The notes beneath the pieces were generated by a model, which had not been told where the DNA came from, made no database searches, and saw only the letters and a program-made list of their open reading frames with translations. Below, in pieces: positions 27,740 to 36,342 of a stretch of 64,000 nt of DNA. Every line of letters starts with the position of its first letter. Position 1 is the first letter of the stretch. Position numbers and translations under genes: made by a program. Source of the stretch: a virus; IMG/VR virus record IMGVR_UViG_3300022594_000235, positions 1-64,000 of that record. One strand, 5' to 3'.

Positions 27740-28804
27740 ATGGGAAAAGCCTTCGATATTTCGAAGTTCCGTAAGTCTATCACTAAGTCGATTGACGGCT
27801 TAGGTATAGGCTTTAATGATCCAACAGATTGGATCTCAACGGGCAATTACGCACTCAATTACCTTATTTCAGGTGACTTCTTCAAAGGAGTTCCACTGGG
27901 CAAAGTAACGGTATTTGCGGGCGAATCAGGAGCAGGTAAGAGTTATATCTGTTCAGGTAACATTATTAAAGCGGCACAAGAACAAGGTATTTTTGTTGTC
28001 TTAGTTGACTCAGAAAACGCTTTGGACAAGCAGTGGTTAATTGATTTGGGTGTTGATATTTCAGAAGATAAACTTTTGAAACTTAACATGGCAATGATTG
28101 ATGACGTGGCAAAAACCATTTCAGAATTCATGAAAGAATACAAAGCAATGCCAACTGAAGAACGTACAAAGGTCTTGTTTGTAATTGACTCGCTAGGTAT
28201 GTTGCTTACTCCTACTGACGTTAATCAGTTCGAAGCAGGTGAAATGAAAGGTGATATGGGCCGTAAGCCTAAAGCACTTACATCACTAGTTCGTAACTGT
28301 GTTAATATGTTTGGTAGTTATAATGTAGGTATGGTTTGTACAAATCACACTTACGCATCGCAAGATATGTTTGACCCAGATGACAAGATTTCAGGTGGTC
28401 AAGGTTTCGTTTACGCATCATCAATTGTTGTTGCTATGAAGAAACTTAAACTGAAAACTGATGCAGATGGTAACAAAGTATCTGACGTATTAGGTATCCG
28501 TTCAGCATGTAAAATCATGAAGACACGTTATGCAAAACCTTTTGAAAGTGTTCAAGTTGAGATTCCATATTCAACTGGTATGAGCCCTACATCCGGTTTG
28601 GTTGACATGTTCGAGAAAATGGGTGTATTATCTAAAGTCGGGAATAAATTAGCATACACCAGTAAAGAAACTGGTGAGATTGTTGCAGAGTTCCGTAAGA
28701 ATTGGACTGAAGATAAACTACACGTTATCATGAACGAGTGGGATGCCAAGGCGGCAGAATCTTTAACTACAACAGAAACTACTACTGAGGATGAAGAAGC
28801 ATAA
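27740..28804 (+). CDS. uvsX: UvsX RecA-like recombinase
   Basis: 354 residues. Walker A GESGAGKS (61-68), Walker B-like KVLFVIDSLGML, ISGGQGFVYASSIVV loop-2 region. Catalyses strand exchange in recombination-dependent replication. AGGAGA before the ATG; overlaps the next start by one base (TAATG). Confidence 0.93.
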   Translation: MGKAFDISKFRKSITKSIDGLGIGFNDPTDWISTGNYALNYLISGDFFKGVPLGKVTVFAGESGAGKSYICSGNIIKAAQEQGIFVVLVDSENALDKQWLIDLGVDISEDKLLKLNMAMIDDVAKTISEFMKEYKAMPTEERTKVLFVIDSLGMLLTPTDVNQFEAGEMKGDMGRKPKALTSLVRNCVNMFGSYNVGMVCTNHTYASQDMFDPDDKISGGQGFVYASSIVVAMKKLKLKTDADGNKVSDVLGIRSACKIMKTRYAKPFESVQVEIPYSTGMSPTSGLVDMFEKMGVLSKVGNKLAYTSKETGEIVAEFRKNWTEDKLHVIMNEWDAKAAESLTTTETTTEDEEA

Positions 28805-29055
28805 TGGATGAAAATCTAATTATTACACTTTGGGATACTTTTAAAGAGTATATCCCAGAAAAGAATCGTGACATGGCCGCAAATCATTACGTTGATTTTT
28901 TGCTAGGTAACGATATCGATGCAAGTACATTGTCTGGATACATGGGCTACGACCCACATCTTGATGATGCCATCAAAACGGTTGTTGACGAAGAAAGCGG
29001 CGATGATGACGACTACGACGAAGACAATTCAGGGTACGAAGACGAGGATTATTAA
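28804..29055 (+). CDS. small acidic protein after uvsX
   Basis: 83 residues. N-terminal helices LIITLWDTFKEYIPEKNRDM and a strongly acidic C-terminus (ESGDDDDYDEDNSGYEDEDY). Start and stop overlap both neighbours by one base, so it is translated with uvsX. The acidic tail could be a DNA mimic or a gp32/recombinase contact, but no family is recognised. Confidence 0.6.
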   Translation: MDENLIITLWDTFKEYIPEKNRDMAANHYVDFLLGNDIDASTLSGYMGYDPHLDDAIKTVVDEESGDDDDYDEDNSGYEDEDY

Positions 29056-29507
29056 TGTGGTATAGTAAGGTTAGTAGAGATATCTCGCACTTGCCTGACT
29101 GTATAGAATATTATTATTCTCAGTTAGACGATGCTAGAAAGGAAGTTAAGGTATACGGCAATCTTGAGAAAGCCAGTGCCTCACTTCCTGGCATCGTCGA
29201 ACAACGTTTCAATCAACTCCAGGAAATAGAAGCAATCCTGGAGTATTTGAACATAGAATTACGTAGAACACGTAGTAAAGCATTTAAGAAGTATCTGGAA
29301 AATTATCAACGAGCTTTGAGTAGCAGAGACTGCGAAAAGTATGTTGACGGTGAGGCCGACGTAGTCGATCTAGAGAAAATTGTTAACGAGTTTGCCTTGT
29401 TACGCAATCAATGGCTAGGGATTATTAAAGGTCTTGATATTAAACAATGGCAAATGAGTAATATTATCAAATTACGAACTGCCGGAATGGAAGATGTACA
29501 GATCTAA
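29055..29507 (+). CDS. UvsY-like recombination mediator candidate
   Basis: 150 residues, almost all helix: LEKASASLPGIVEQRFNQLQ, FKKYLENYQRALSSRDCEKY, KIVNEFALLRNQWLGIIKGL, IIKLRTAGMEDVQI. Length (T4 UvsY is 137), helical design with the SRD..KY stretch, and position between uvsX and uvsW suggest a UvsY equivalent that loads UvsX on gp32-coated DNA. Direct similarity to T4 UvsY is weak by eye, so this stays a candidate. Confidence 0.5.
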   Translation: MWYSKVSRDISHLPDCIEYYYSQLDDARKEVKVYGNLEKASASLPGIVEQRFNQLQEIEAILEYLNIELRRTRSKAFKKYLENYQRALSSRDCEKYVDGEADVVDLEKIVNEFALLRNQWLGIIKGLDIKQWQMSNIIKLRTAGMEDVQI

Positions 29508-30724
29508 TGTATATAGAAGATTTGATATTGCGAACTGCCGGTCACGGCAAGTGGTTGTTTGAACCAGCCTTCACACTTTCTACTGATTTTGAAAAACGTT
29601 TTATCGAAAGCGTTGCAGAACAGATAGATAGAGGCGAAGCACTGACTGAAAAGCAGGCAAATCTTGCACTCAAGCTACTAGGTAAGGTTGAACCACAACT
29701 TGTTGCCTACTTCAAAACCAAGACTTGGGATTTATTGAATCCAAGTTTCAAAAAACAATTTAGAACACTACTGCCTGTGTCAAGCATTGAGGTTGACAAG
29801 TCAGAAATTCCAGGAAAAATTGTTGTACGATTCCCATACCACGAAGCAACCATCAAAGATATCAAAGATTTCAAAAATCAAAACACTGGGTTTAACGCAG
29901 ATTGGCATCCTGACAAAAAAGCATGGATTTTTGCTCTACGTGAAGACTGTATTAAATTTTTACAGACAAAAGTTGTACCGCGTGGTTTTACAACCGACGA
30001 AAATTTCAAGGAATTAGTCGTACAAGTTGAAAATATTGAAAATAACCTAGAAAGTTATTTGCCTATGGTTGTGCTTGAAGAAGGCAAACCAAAATTTATC
30101 AATGTTTTTGACAATGTCCCTCAACCAGCAGGCAATGATATTGTTCACGCATTATTTTTAGCCCGTCAATTTGGCATTACAACCTACAGTGATGAAATTA
30201 GTCAGTGGATTGAGGGAAATATTGAAAATCCCATCACAAAATCCTTGATCAACGCAACCTACTCAAAACAGGGGTTGTGGGTAGATTCAAAAACTCACAC
30301 AGTTGACACGTTTAAGGACATTGTTGACTACGGACAACCTTTATTGATTGTTGTTCCAGGTGGTAGTGAATACAAGAGTCTTAAAGAATGGCACGAATTT
30401 GTAAAATCTTGTGGAATTGAGGACAAAGACATCAGTGTCATGTTTAGACTGCCAAATGAAGGCAAGGGCGATTTCAATCTCTACGTCAAAGAACATAATT
30501 TGAATAATGAAATTGCTGGCAATACCAAAGTAGTGTTTGTTAGTGTAAAAATTCCTAAGCCATTAGTGAAGACAAACATCAAATTTAATGCTATAATAAA
30601 TTTAGGGTTCTATTTGAATACACATTACACGATGGAGACGTTAATTCGTTCAAGTTCAACGTTATTTTTCTATACAGATACAGAACCAAAGGTGAACAGA
30701 TACAATACATATGGCTACCGCTAA
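29507..30724 (+). CDS. HARP-domain-like protein upstream of UvsW
   Basis: 405 residues. Residues ~103-155 (KIVVRFPYHEATIKDIKDF, then ADWHPDKKAWIFAL) match the pattern of the HARP/SMARCAL1 substrate-binding module, in which a VxFPY strand is followed by a W-D-P..K.W.F motif. The N-terminal EALTEKQANLALKLLGKVEP helix resembles phage replication proteins. No ATPase motifs are present. The UvsW helicase gene starts inside its last 14 bases, so the pair may work as a split annealing helicase. Domain call by eye only. Confidence 0.55.
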   Translation: MYIEDLILRTAGHGKWLFEPAFTLSTDFEKRFIESVAEQIDRGEALTEKQANLALKLLGKVEPQLVAYFKTKTWDLLNPSFKKQFRTLLPVSSIEVDKSEIPGKIVVRFPYHEATIKDIKDFKNQNTGFNADWHPDKKAWIFALREDCIKFLQTKVVPRGFTTDENFKELVVQVENIENNLESYLPMVVLEEGKPKFINVFDNVPQPAGNDIVHALFLARQFGITTYSDEISQWIEGNIENPITKSLINATYSKQGLWVDSKTHTVDTFKDIVDYGQPLLIVVPGGSEYKSLKEWHEFVKSCGIEDKDISVMFRLPNEGKGDFNLYVKEHNLNNEIAGNTKVVFVSVKIPKPLVKTNIKFNAIINLGFYLNTHYTMETLIRSSSTLFFYTDTEPKVNRYNTYGYR

Positions 30725-32171
30725 AATAATAATTAAAGACGAAGTCAACGTAAAGATAGAAGGTCTTGATTTAGACACTAGGAAAGACCTAGTGAAGAAA
30801 TTTAAGTATTTTGACCAAAAAGCACGTTACATGCCTGCCTACAAATTAGGTCGGTGGGATGGGTGTACGGCATTTTTTGGTCTTGGCGGTACTACCTATG
30901 TCAGCTTGTTAGACCGAGTGCTTCCACTTTTAACACAGTGGGGTTACTACATCGAAGTTGAAGATCAACGTCATCCAGTTAGCCTAGAATTCCCCAAGAT
31001 TTCTGAAGATTTTTGGGGTGACACAGTCTGGCCAGAAGGACATCGGTTTGCTGGCGAGAAGATTAGACTACGTGATGACCAAGTTGATGTTGTCAACAAG
31101 TTCCTTGAGAATCCACAATGCATACAAGAAATTGCCACTGGCTTTGGTAAGACAATTACCACCGCAACTTTGGCAAAAATCTGTGAAAAATATGGTCGAA
31201 CTGTAACCATTGTGCCAAACAAGAGTCTAGTTGAACAAACAGAAGAAGACTTTATCAACTGCGGATTAGACGTTGGTGTTTACTACGGCGACAGAAAAGA
31301 CCTAGACAAAACACACACAATATGCACTTGGCAAAGTTTGAATATTTTAGATAAAAAAGGCAAAAATGCCGAAGAAAATGCTGAAATTTTAACCGTGGCA
31401 GAATTGCTTGAAAACGTACAAACTGTAATGGTTGACGAAGTTCATATGGCCAAGGCGGAAGTGTTGAAAAATTTATTAACACGCAATCTAGCAAATACTC
31501 CAATCCGTTGGGGACTTACAGGTACCATACCAAAAGAGGATATTGACTTCGAAAATATCCGTGCTAGCCTGGGCGAAGTAGTAAATCGTGTTAAGGCACA
31601 TGAATTACAAGAACAGGGCGTACTAAGTGACTGCCACGTTAATATTGTACAAACACAAGAGTGGAAAGAATTTGAAAGCTACCCTGCAGAATTAAAATAC
31701 TTGGTAACAGATGACACTAGAATGGAGTGGATCGCCAAGTTAATCAACAAAATTTCTGAAGCAGGAAACACACTAGTATTAGTTGATAGAATTGAGTCAG
31801 GAAAGTTTTTAATAAACGAATTACCCGAAGCAGTTTTTATTAGCGGTGCTGTAAAAACTAAAGATAGGAAAGAAGAATATGACGAAATTAAAACTGCTGA
31901 CAACAAGATTATTGTGGCGACTTACGGTGTGGCCGCTGTGGGTATTAATATTCCTAGGATCTTCAATATGGTGCTTCTGGAACCCGGAAAGAGCTTTGTC
32001 CGCGTTATCCAATCTATTGGACGAGGCATTCGCAAAGCAGACGACAAAGACTTCGTCCAAATCTGGGACATAACTGCAAGTTCCAAATATGCCAAGCGTC
32101 ACTTAACAGAACGCAAGAAATATTACAAAGAAGCCAAATACCCATTTACAATTGAAAAGGTGAAATACTAA
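30711..32171 (+). CDS. uvsW: UvsW-type DNA helicase
   Basis: 486 residues. N-terminal DNA-binding region (YMPAYKLGRWDGCTAFF), Walker A ATGFGKT (142-148), DEVH box (242-245), GLTGTIP motif III and IQSIGRGIRK motif VI: an SF2 helicase. T4 UvsW unwinds branched DNA and R-loops and anneals strands, switching origin-dependent to recombination-dependent replication. Stop is immediately followed by the next gene. Confidence 0.92.
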   Translation: MATAKIIIKDEVNVKIEGLDLDTRKDLVKKFKYFDQKARYMPAYKLGRWDGCTAFFGLGGTTYVSLLDRVLPLLTQWGYYIEVEDQRHPVSLEFPKISEDFWGDTVWPEGHRFAGEKIRLRDDQVDVVNKFLENPQCIQEIATGFGKTITTATLAKICEKYGRTVTIVPNKSLVEQTEEDFINCGLDVGVYYGDRKDLDKTHTICTWQSLNILDKKGKNAEENAEILTVAELLENVQTVMVDEVHMAKAEVLKNLLTRNLANTPIRWGLTGTIPKEDIDFENIRASLGEVVNRVKAHELQEQGVLSDCHVNIVQTQEWKEFESYPAELKYLVTDDTRMEWIAKLINKISEAGNTLVLVDRIESGKFLINELPEAVFISGAVKTKDRKEEYDEIKTADNKIIVATYGVAAVGINIPRIFNMVLLEPGKSFVRVIQSIGRGIRKADDKDFVQIWDITASSKYAKRHLTERKKYYKEAKYPFTIEKVKY

Positions 32172-32675
32172 ATGCAAATACTTACGCTAGATAACAAGAC
32201 ATTCTATTTGAATGACTTGCCTGAGGAAATCGATGAAGACATGCGATTTGCTGTCATGGATAATAGTGATCCACAAAATCCTGACTATTTTTACCTCCCG
32301 CTGGTATTTTTAGAGTCATTCACAGGACCTGCCGCGGTACTAAAAATTGGTCCACACGAAATTACTATGCCACTCGATTGGTGTTGTATTGTTGGAGATC
32401 CAACTGGACCAGAGATGGAAGTTCTTCCGTTGACTAGTTTAAATGACAGAGGATTTAAGACATTCTGCTTTAATCCATTAAGTAGTTTTCGACCAGAATT
32501 TCATGACATTGACATCATCAATGTTTACCAAGATGTCAAGTGGTATTTCCCTAAGATGAAGCCGGGGCAGTTACTTGCTACACCTTTACACGCAGGCGAG
32601 AAGCCAACGTGTGCTTACTTTGTTAAAGAAGTTAGTCGTCAAAGCGAAATAGTAAATTATACACTTTGCTGGTAA
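32172..32675 (+). CDS. conserved phage protein, unknown
   Basis: 167 residues. MQILTLDNKTFYLNDLPEEI, ITMPLDWCCIVGDP, FKTFCFNPLSSFRPEFHDID, VKWYFPKMKPGQLLATPLH. It looks like a compact beta-rich cytoplasmic protein; the conserved PLDWCCIVGDP and NP-LSSFRP patches suggest a binding surface. It directly follows uvsW. I recognise the gene as conserved in aquatic T4-like phages without a known function. Confidence 0.6.
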   Translation: MQILTLDNKTFYLNDLPEEIDEDMRFAVMDNSDPQNPDYFYLPLVFLESFTGPAAVLKIGPHEITMPLDWCCIVGDPTGPEMEVLPLTSLNDRGFKTFCFNPLSSFRPEFHDIDIINVYQDVKWYFPKMKPGQLLATPLHAGEKPTCAYFVKEVSRQSEIVNYTLCW

Positions 32676-32680
32676 AAAAA

Positions 32681-32965
32681 ATGGGAAATCTTAAGCCAGG
32701 CGCAACCTACGTATACGAACGACAAGGCGGTACTGTGTATGCTCGTGAGATGGGCGCACCGGCCGCTGATAGATTTCCTATAGGTTGGGATTGGGAACCA
32801 GAAAACAATCCCTCCAGAGTTAAAGGCGCAAGTCCAGATAGTATTTTGGAAGCACAACTTTGGTATAGAATTAAAGAAGCATCACTTACCAATCCCACTT
32901 TACACGAAGCTATTGAACGTGTTAAACTGTTATATTACTTGAGCAAAGAAAAAGATGGCACTTGA
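32681..32965 (+). CDS. small conserved phage protein, unknown
   Basis: 94 residues from the ATG at 32681. NLKPGATYVYERQGGTVYAR, FPIGWDWEPENNP, and a helical C-terminus. A start 15 bases upstream lies within the previous gene and is less likely. Overlaps the next gene by 11 bases. No function visible. Confidence 0.55.
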   Translation: MGNLKPGATYVYERQGGTVYAREMGAPAADRFPIGWDWEPENNPSRVKGASPDSILEAQLWYRIKEASLTNPTLHEAIERVKLLYYLSKEKDGT

Positions 32966-33410
32966 TATCAAACGTGAATTGAATGCAGTAGACAAGAAGA
33001 TCTATGACTTCTATGATAAACTAACTCCTGAAGAACAGAAGGAGTTTAGCCCCTATGTATTGATGCGATACGTTGCTAACGTTCAAGGAGATCCAGATAT
33101 TCAAGCATGGTTCTTAGAAATGACCAATGAGTTAATTAACAAGAATCATTGGGACCTCAGTAAGAATCACAAGGCATTGTTGTGGAAACTGTTTGCGGCA
33201 TGTGGTGCAGGAGTGCCATGTTATCATCCTTATCTTAAAGCAGGATCAAAAGAAAAAGCAGTTAAGATTGAAAAGTTATTGGCAGAATTATATCCAGCAT
33301 ACAAGCTAGAAGATATTAAAATGATGGCCAAGATGATGACAAAAGAAGACAAGAACGAACTATTTGATAAGATGGGCTTTGACAAAAAGCAACGGAAAGA
33401 ATACGAGTGA
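32955..33410 (+). CDS. helical conserved protein (possible clamp-loader small subunit)
   Basis: 151 residues, all helical: LNAVDKKIYDFYDKLTPEEQ, FSPYVLMRYVANVQGDPDIQ, MTNELINKNHWDLSKNHKAL, and a C-terminal KLEDIKMMAKMMTKEDKNEL. The general plan (small helical protein with an MTNELINKN-like segment and a basic helix) recalls gp62 clamp-loader small subunits of aquatic T4-like phages, but this is only a resemblance. Treat it as unknown in the replication block. Confidence 0.5.
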   Translation: MALDIKRELNAVDKKIYDFYDKLTPEEQKEFSPYVLMRYVANVQGDPDIQAWFLEMTNELINKNHWDLSKNHKALLWKLFAACGAGVPCYHPYLKAGSKEKAVKIEKLLAELYPAYKLEDIKMMAKMMTKEDKNELFDKMGFDKKQRKEYE

Positions 33411-34102
33411 TGCAATTAGCTGACCAGCCTTTTGTTTGTACACATTGTGGTAAAAGATTCATGCAGGAAAAAACTCTGTATGCCCACATGTGCGAGCCTA
33501 AGCGTAGGTTTATGCAACGAGATGAAAAACGAGTACAGGCAGGCTTCTTTGCGTTCAACAGATATTACAGACTAGTACAAGGTGCAAAGAAAGACAAAAC
33601 ATATGAAGAGTTCTGTAAGAGTGCTTACTACAACGCTTTCGTTAAATTTGGCAGTTTTGTCAACAATGTTAATCCCCTATATGCTGATAAGTTTATTGAT
33701 TACGTTATTAAGAGCGGAGTAAAACTTGACCATTGGTGTAGAGATGAATTGTATGAAACATATCTATACGAGATGCTTAAGGTTGAACCTGTTGAAAGTG
33801 CAATACAACGAGCATTAACAACAATGATGGATTGGGGTGAAGCAACAGACGCTCGATGGAACCATTATTTTAGATACGCTAGTCAAAGTAGAATTGTACA
33901 AAATATACGTGATGGCAAAATTAGTCCTTGGATATTCTTAAACTGTGAATCCGGTAAGGAACTTCTTACAAGTTTAAATCAGGATCAAATGGAACTTATT
34001 ACAAGTGCCATTGACTTGCAGTGGTGGGTAGGACATATTAAGAAATTCAAAGCAGATGCAAATGTAGTCAAGGAAGTTTGTAGGGAAGCAGATATACCAT
34101 GA
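33410..34102 (+). CDS. C2HC zinc-finger conserved phage protein
   Basis: 230 residues from the ATG at 33410, which shares one base with the previous stop. N-terminal finger CTHCGKRFMQEKTLYAHMC (two Cys, His, Cys), then a conserved helical body RVQAGFFAFNRYYRLVQGAK, FGSFVNNVNPLYADKFIDYV, GVKLDHWCRDELYETYLYEM. Homologues with this finger and body are common in T4-like cyanophages, but I know of no assigned function. A nucleic-acid or transcription role is inference from the finger. Confidence 0.6.
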   Translation: MQLADQPFVCTHCGKRFMQEKTLYAHMCEPKRRFMQRDEKRVQAGFFAFNRYYRLVQGAKKDKTYEEFCKSAYYNAFVKFGSFVNNVNPLYADKFIDYVIKSGVKLDHWCRDELYETYLYEMLKVEPVESAIQRALTTMMDWGEATDARWNHYFRYASQSRIVQNIRDGKISPWIFLNCESGKELLTSLNQDQMELITSAIDLQWWVGHIKKFKADANVVKEVCREADIP

Positions 34103-34440
34103 GTAAGCCACTTCCATATTCAAACGCTCTTGCAAATTTTTGTAAAGCATTTGAAGCTATTCCTGAGCCTAGCCAAAGAAGATTTCGTAGAATGGTCAGT
34201 AGTCCAATTAATTGGGAACAAGATTCGAGCATTCCATACGGGTCTGCAAAATATGAAGAAGTCGAAGCCGTAGCAATACATATTCCAATTTATAAGTTAG
34301 ATGAATTTGTAAATTCTATTCCAGAACAACATTATAAAGAAATGGAGATACGTATGCGTGTACCAGCAGTTAAGCTAGCATATGAGCGTTATCAAATGTT
34401 GTTAAAGATGTGTGGTGGAGATTACGATGCCGGATATTGA
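34099..34440 (+). CDS. small phage protein, unknown
   Basis: 113 residues. ATG overlaps the previous stop (ATGA). Sequence is helical with PEPSQRRFRRMVSSPINWEQ and MEIRMRVPAVKLAYERYQML. It overlaps the next start by 14 bases. No family recognised. Confidence 0.5.
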   Translation: MSKPLPYSNALANFCKAFEAIPEPSQRRFRRMVSSPINWEQDSSIPYGSAKYEEVEAVAIHIPIYKLDEFVNSIPEQHYKEMEIRMRVPAVKLAYERYQMLLKMCGGDYDAGY

Positions 34441-35002
34441 TATTGACTTTGCTGATAGAAATTTAATCTTAGATAAGATTAAACACATCCCTGCGGCAAG
34501 AATTGATGGTGACATCAAGAAGCACAATACAGGAGTTTACTGTCATCAAATTCCAATGAATCCGCTAACAGGACTTGCCAGCATTGACTATGAAGAAGCA
34601 GAAGAACGTCAGTACTTCAAAATAGACTTTCTAAATGTAAACATATATGCAGGTGTTAAAAATGAAGAACACCTTAAAAAACTAATGGAGACGGAACCGC
34701 TATGGGATCTACTGGAACAGGACGACTTTACGAATCTGCTCTTTCACGTGAATGGGCACGGGAGCGTATTGAGAAAAATGAAGCCGAGAAGTATAGAACA
34801 GCTTGCGGCCGTACTGGCCGTCATAAGACCAGCAAAGAGACATTTGATAGGGAAACCGTGGGACGAAGTACTACAGGATGTTTGGATCAAGCCAACGACT
34901 GATGAATATTACTTTAAGAAGGCTCACGCAGTTGCTTATGCGGCGGCCATTGTAGTGCAGATGAATTTAATTTGCGAAGGTATTAGCTACGGGTTTTCTT
35001 AG
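34427..35002 (+). CDS. mini protein with DNA polymerase III alpha motifs
   Basis: 191 residues from the ATG at 34427. It begins MPDIDIDFADRN, the catalytic PDIDIDF motif of bacterial DnaE/PolC polymerases, and later has YFKIDFLNVNIY and YYFKKAHAVAYAAAIVVQMN, which matches the FxKSHAxAYAxxxxQxAYLK motif of the same family. These normally lie hundreds of residues apart in a ~1100-residue enzyme; here both are packed in under 200 residues without PHP, fingers or beta-binding domains. I know similar short proteins from aquatic T4-like phages, without a proven role. Whether it polymerises is unknown. Confidence 0.6.
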   Translation: MPDIDIDFADRNLILDKIKHIPAARIDGDIKKHNTGVYCHQIPMNPLTGLASIDYEEAEERQYFKIDFLNVNIYAGVKNEEHLKKLMETEPLWDLLEQDDFTNLLFHVNGHGSVLRKMKPRSIEQLAAVLAVIRPAKRHLIGKPWDEVLQDVWIKPTTDEYYFKKAHAVAYAAAIVVQMNLICEGISYGFS

Positions 35003-35381
35003 GAGCACGTACTAATTGTATTGATTTGCGTTTGATACGCTTTTCTGCTATTTCGCTCAAATTTACACTTGGCCCAAATATTAGTGTTACATCTTTGCTG
35101 TTAAAAGTTTTGATGTAGGGCCTAAAAATAGTCATTTCTGCTTTTAGGAAAATGTTGATAGGAATCTTACGATTACTTTCCCACCACCATGTATCACCTA
35201 ATTCTAAGAAACTTTGCTTTTCAAAATCTGTACGGATTATGCCGAAATCGTAAATGCTAGTAACGTTATTATCTAAGTTTAAGATGATGCCGATATACTC
35301 TTCTTCGTTGCATTTTATACAACTGATAAAGGGAAAATTCTTCTGAAATTCTTGGTCTTTGTTACTCTTTGATATCGCCAT
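34983..35381 (-). CDS. conserved phage protein, unknown
   Basis: 132 residues on the minus strand between plus-strand genes. FQKNFPFISCIKCNEEEYIG, IILNLDNNVTSIYDFGII, LELGDTWWWESNRKIPINIF, and a basic C-terminus RAPKKTRS. Converges with the previous gene (20-base overlap). The basic tail and compact beta pattern could suit nucleic-acid binding. No clear promoter box found upstream. Confidence 0.5.
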   Translation of the reverse strand: MAISKSNKDQEFQKNFPFISCIKCNEEEYIGIILNLDNNVTSIYDFGIIRTDFEKQSFLELGDTWWWESNRKIPINIFLKAEMTIFRPYIKTFNSKDVTLIFGPSVNLSEIAEKRIKRKSIQLVRAPKKTRS

Positions 35382-35386
35382 AAATA
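35381..35386 (+). promoter_or_regulatory. late promoter TAAATA
   Basis: TAAATA, 5 bases, ATG at 35392. The box overlaps the start codon of the opposite-strand gene by one base. Confidence 0.65.
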
Positions 35387-35391
35387 TGTAT

Positions 35392-36333
35392 ATGTTAAAA
35401 CTACCAGTCTATTTATATACCAACCGTTACCAGATATTACTAGATTTGGACACAAATCAAGGAGTTAACCGCGTCATGTACCAAAGAAACTTAACAATTC
35501 AAAAAGGATTGAAAAATAGCATTCAAATCCAATTTAAAAACAGTGATCAAAAGGCTGTGCCTGTTCACAACATGACATTCATGTTCAACATGTTCAACTC
35601 TTTAGACAACACTCAATTGTTAAGCAAGCGATTAGAAATACTTGATGACGGTGCAACAACTAACACACGTGGTTTGGCATTATTGACAATTACAGAAAGC
35701 GATACACTCGACTTACAGGCATCTGCATACAACTTCAGCGTAACGGCACTAGATGAAGATGGCGCATACACTCCTGCATATTCAAACACCTACTATGGCG
35801 TCAGCGGTACAGCTGAAGTTAGAAATGATGTTAATCCAGTTCTAAAGCCAACAGCAGAAATTACTAATTTTCAAGTGTTTAGAAACCCTAATCCAGATGC
35901 ACTACGTTATGAATTCTATAGCGGAGACATTCCAGCTAACGCAGGATTTAAGAGCAATGAAGGCTTACATACTGCGGCAATCTACATGGACGGATTTTCA
36001 GGCACGTTAGAAGTGCAGGTTAGTTTATCCAATAGTCCTGCCAATCCAGGTAACGCCAATCAGAATTTTACCAGCATACAGAGTTTAGACTCTGGTGCAA
36101 TCAACAATGATTTTGTCACAGTGAATTCACTAACATACGACAACTTCACTGGCATTGATTACGTCAATTGGACAGGTAACTGGACCTATGTACAGTTCAA
36201 ATGGGTACCAATGCCAACTACTGAATTTGGTAATCTAAACAACTTTATACCACCAGGTGGTATCAACAACCCACTAATTAATCAACCGTTTTATCCAACC
36301 GGAAAGATTGACAAGATCCTCTACAGAAGCTAA
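35392..36333 (+). CDS. virion structural protein (aquatic T4-like type)
   Basis: 313 residues from the ATG at 35392. LPVYLYTNRYQILLDLDTNQ, GVNRVMYQRNLTIQKGLKNS, IQFKNSDQKAVPVHNMTFMF, TPAYSNTYYGVSGTAEV, YEFYSGDIPANAGF and LHTAAIYMDGFSGTLEV are beta-rich and recurrent in marine T4-like phages, where the protein is treated as structural. The T4 counterpart is not clear. It is a late gene with a leaderless start placed inside the replication block. Confidence 0.65.
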   Translation: MLKLPVYLYTNRYQILLDLDTNQGVNRVMYQRNLTIQKGLKNSIQIQFKNSDQKAVPVHNMTFMFNMFNSLDNTQLLSKRLEILDDGATTNTRGLALLTITESDTLDLQASAYNFSVTALDEDGAYTPAYSNTYYGVSGTAEVRNDVNPVLKPTAEITNFQVFRNPNPDALRYEFYSGDIPANAGFKSNEGLHTAAIYMDGFSGTLEVQVSLSNSPANPGNANQNFTSIQSLDSGAINNDFVTVNSLTYDNFTGIDYVNWTGNWTYVQFKWVPMPTTEFGNLNNFIPPGGINNPLINQPFYPTGKIDKILYRS

Positions 36334-36342
36334 AATAGTTGC

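Noticed and set aside
32955-33410. Firm call as clamp-loader subunit gp62
   Set aside because: Only a general helical resemblance; kept as unknown with a note.
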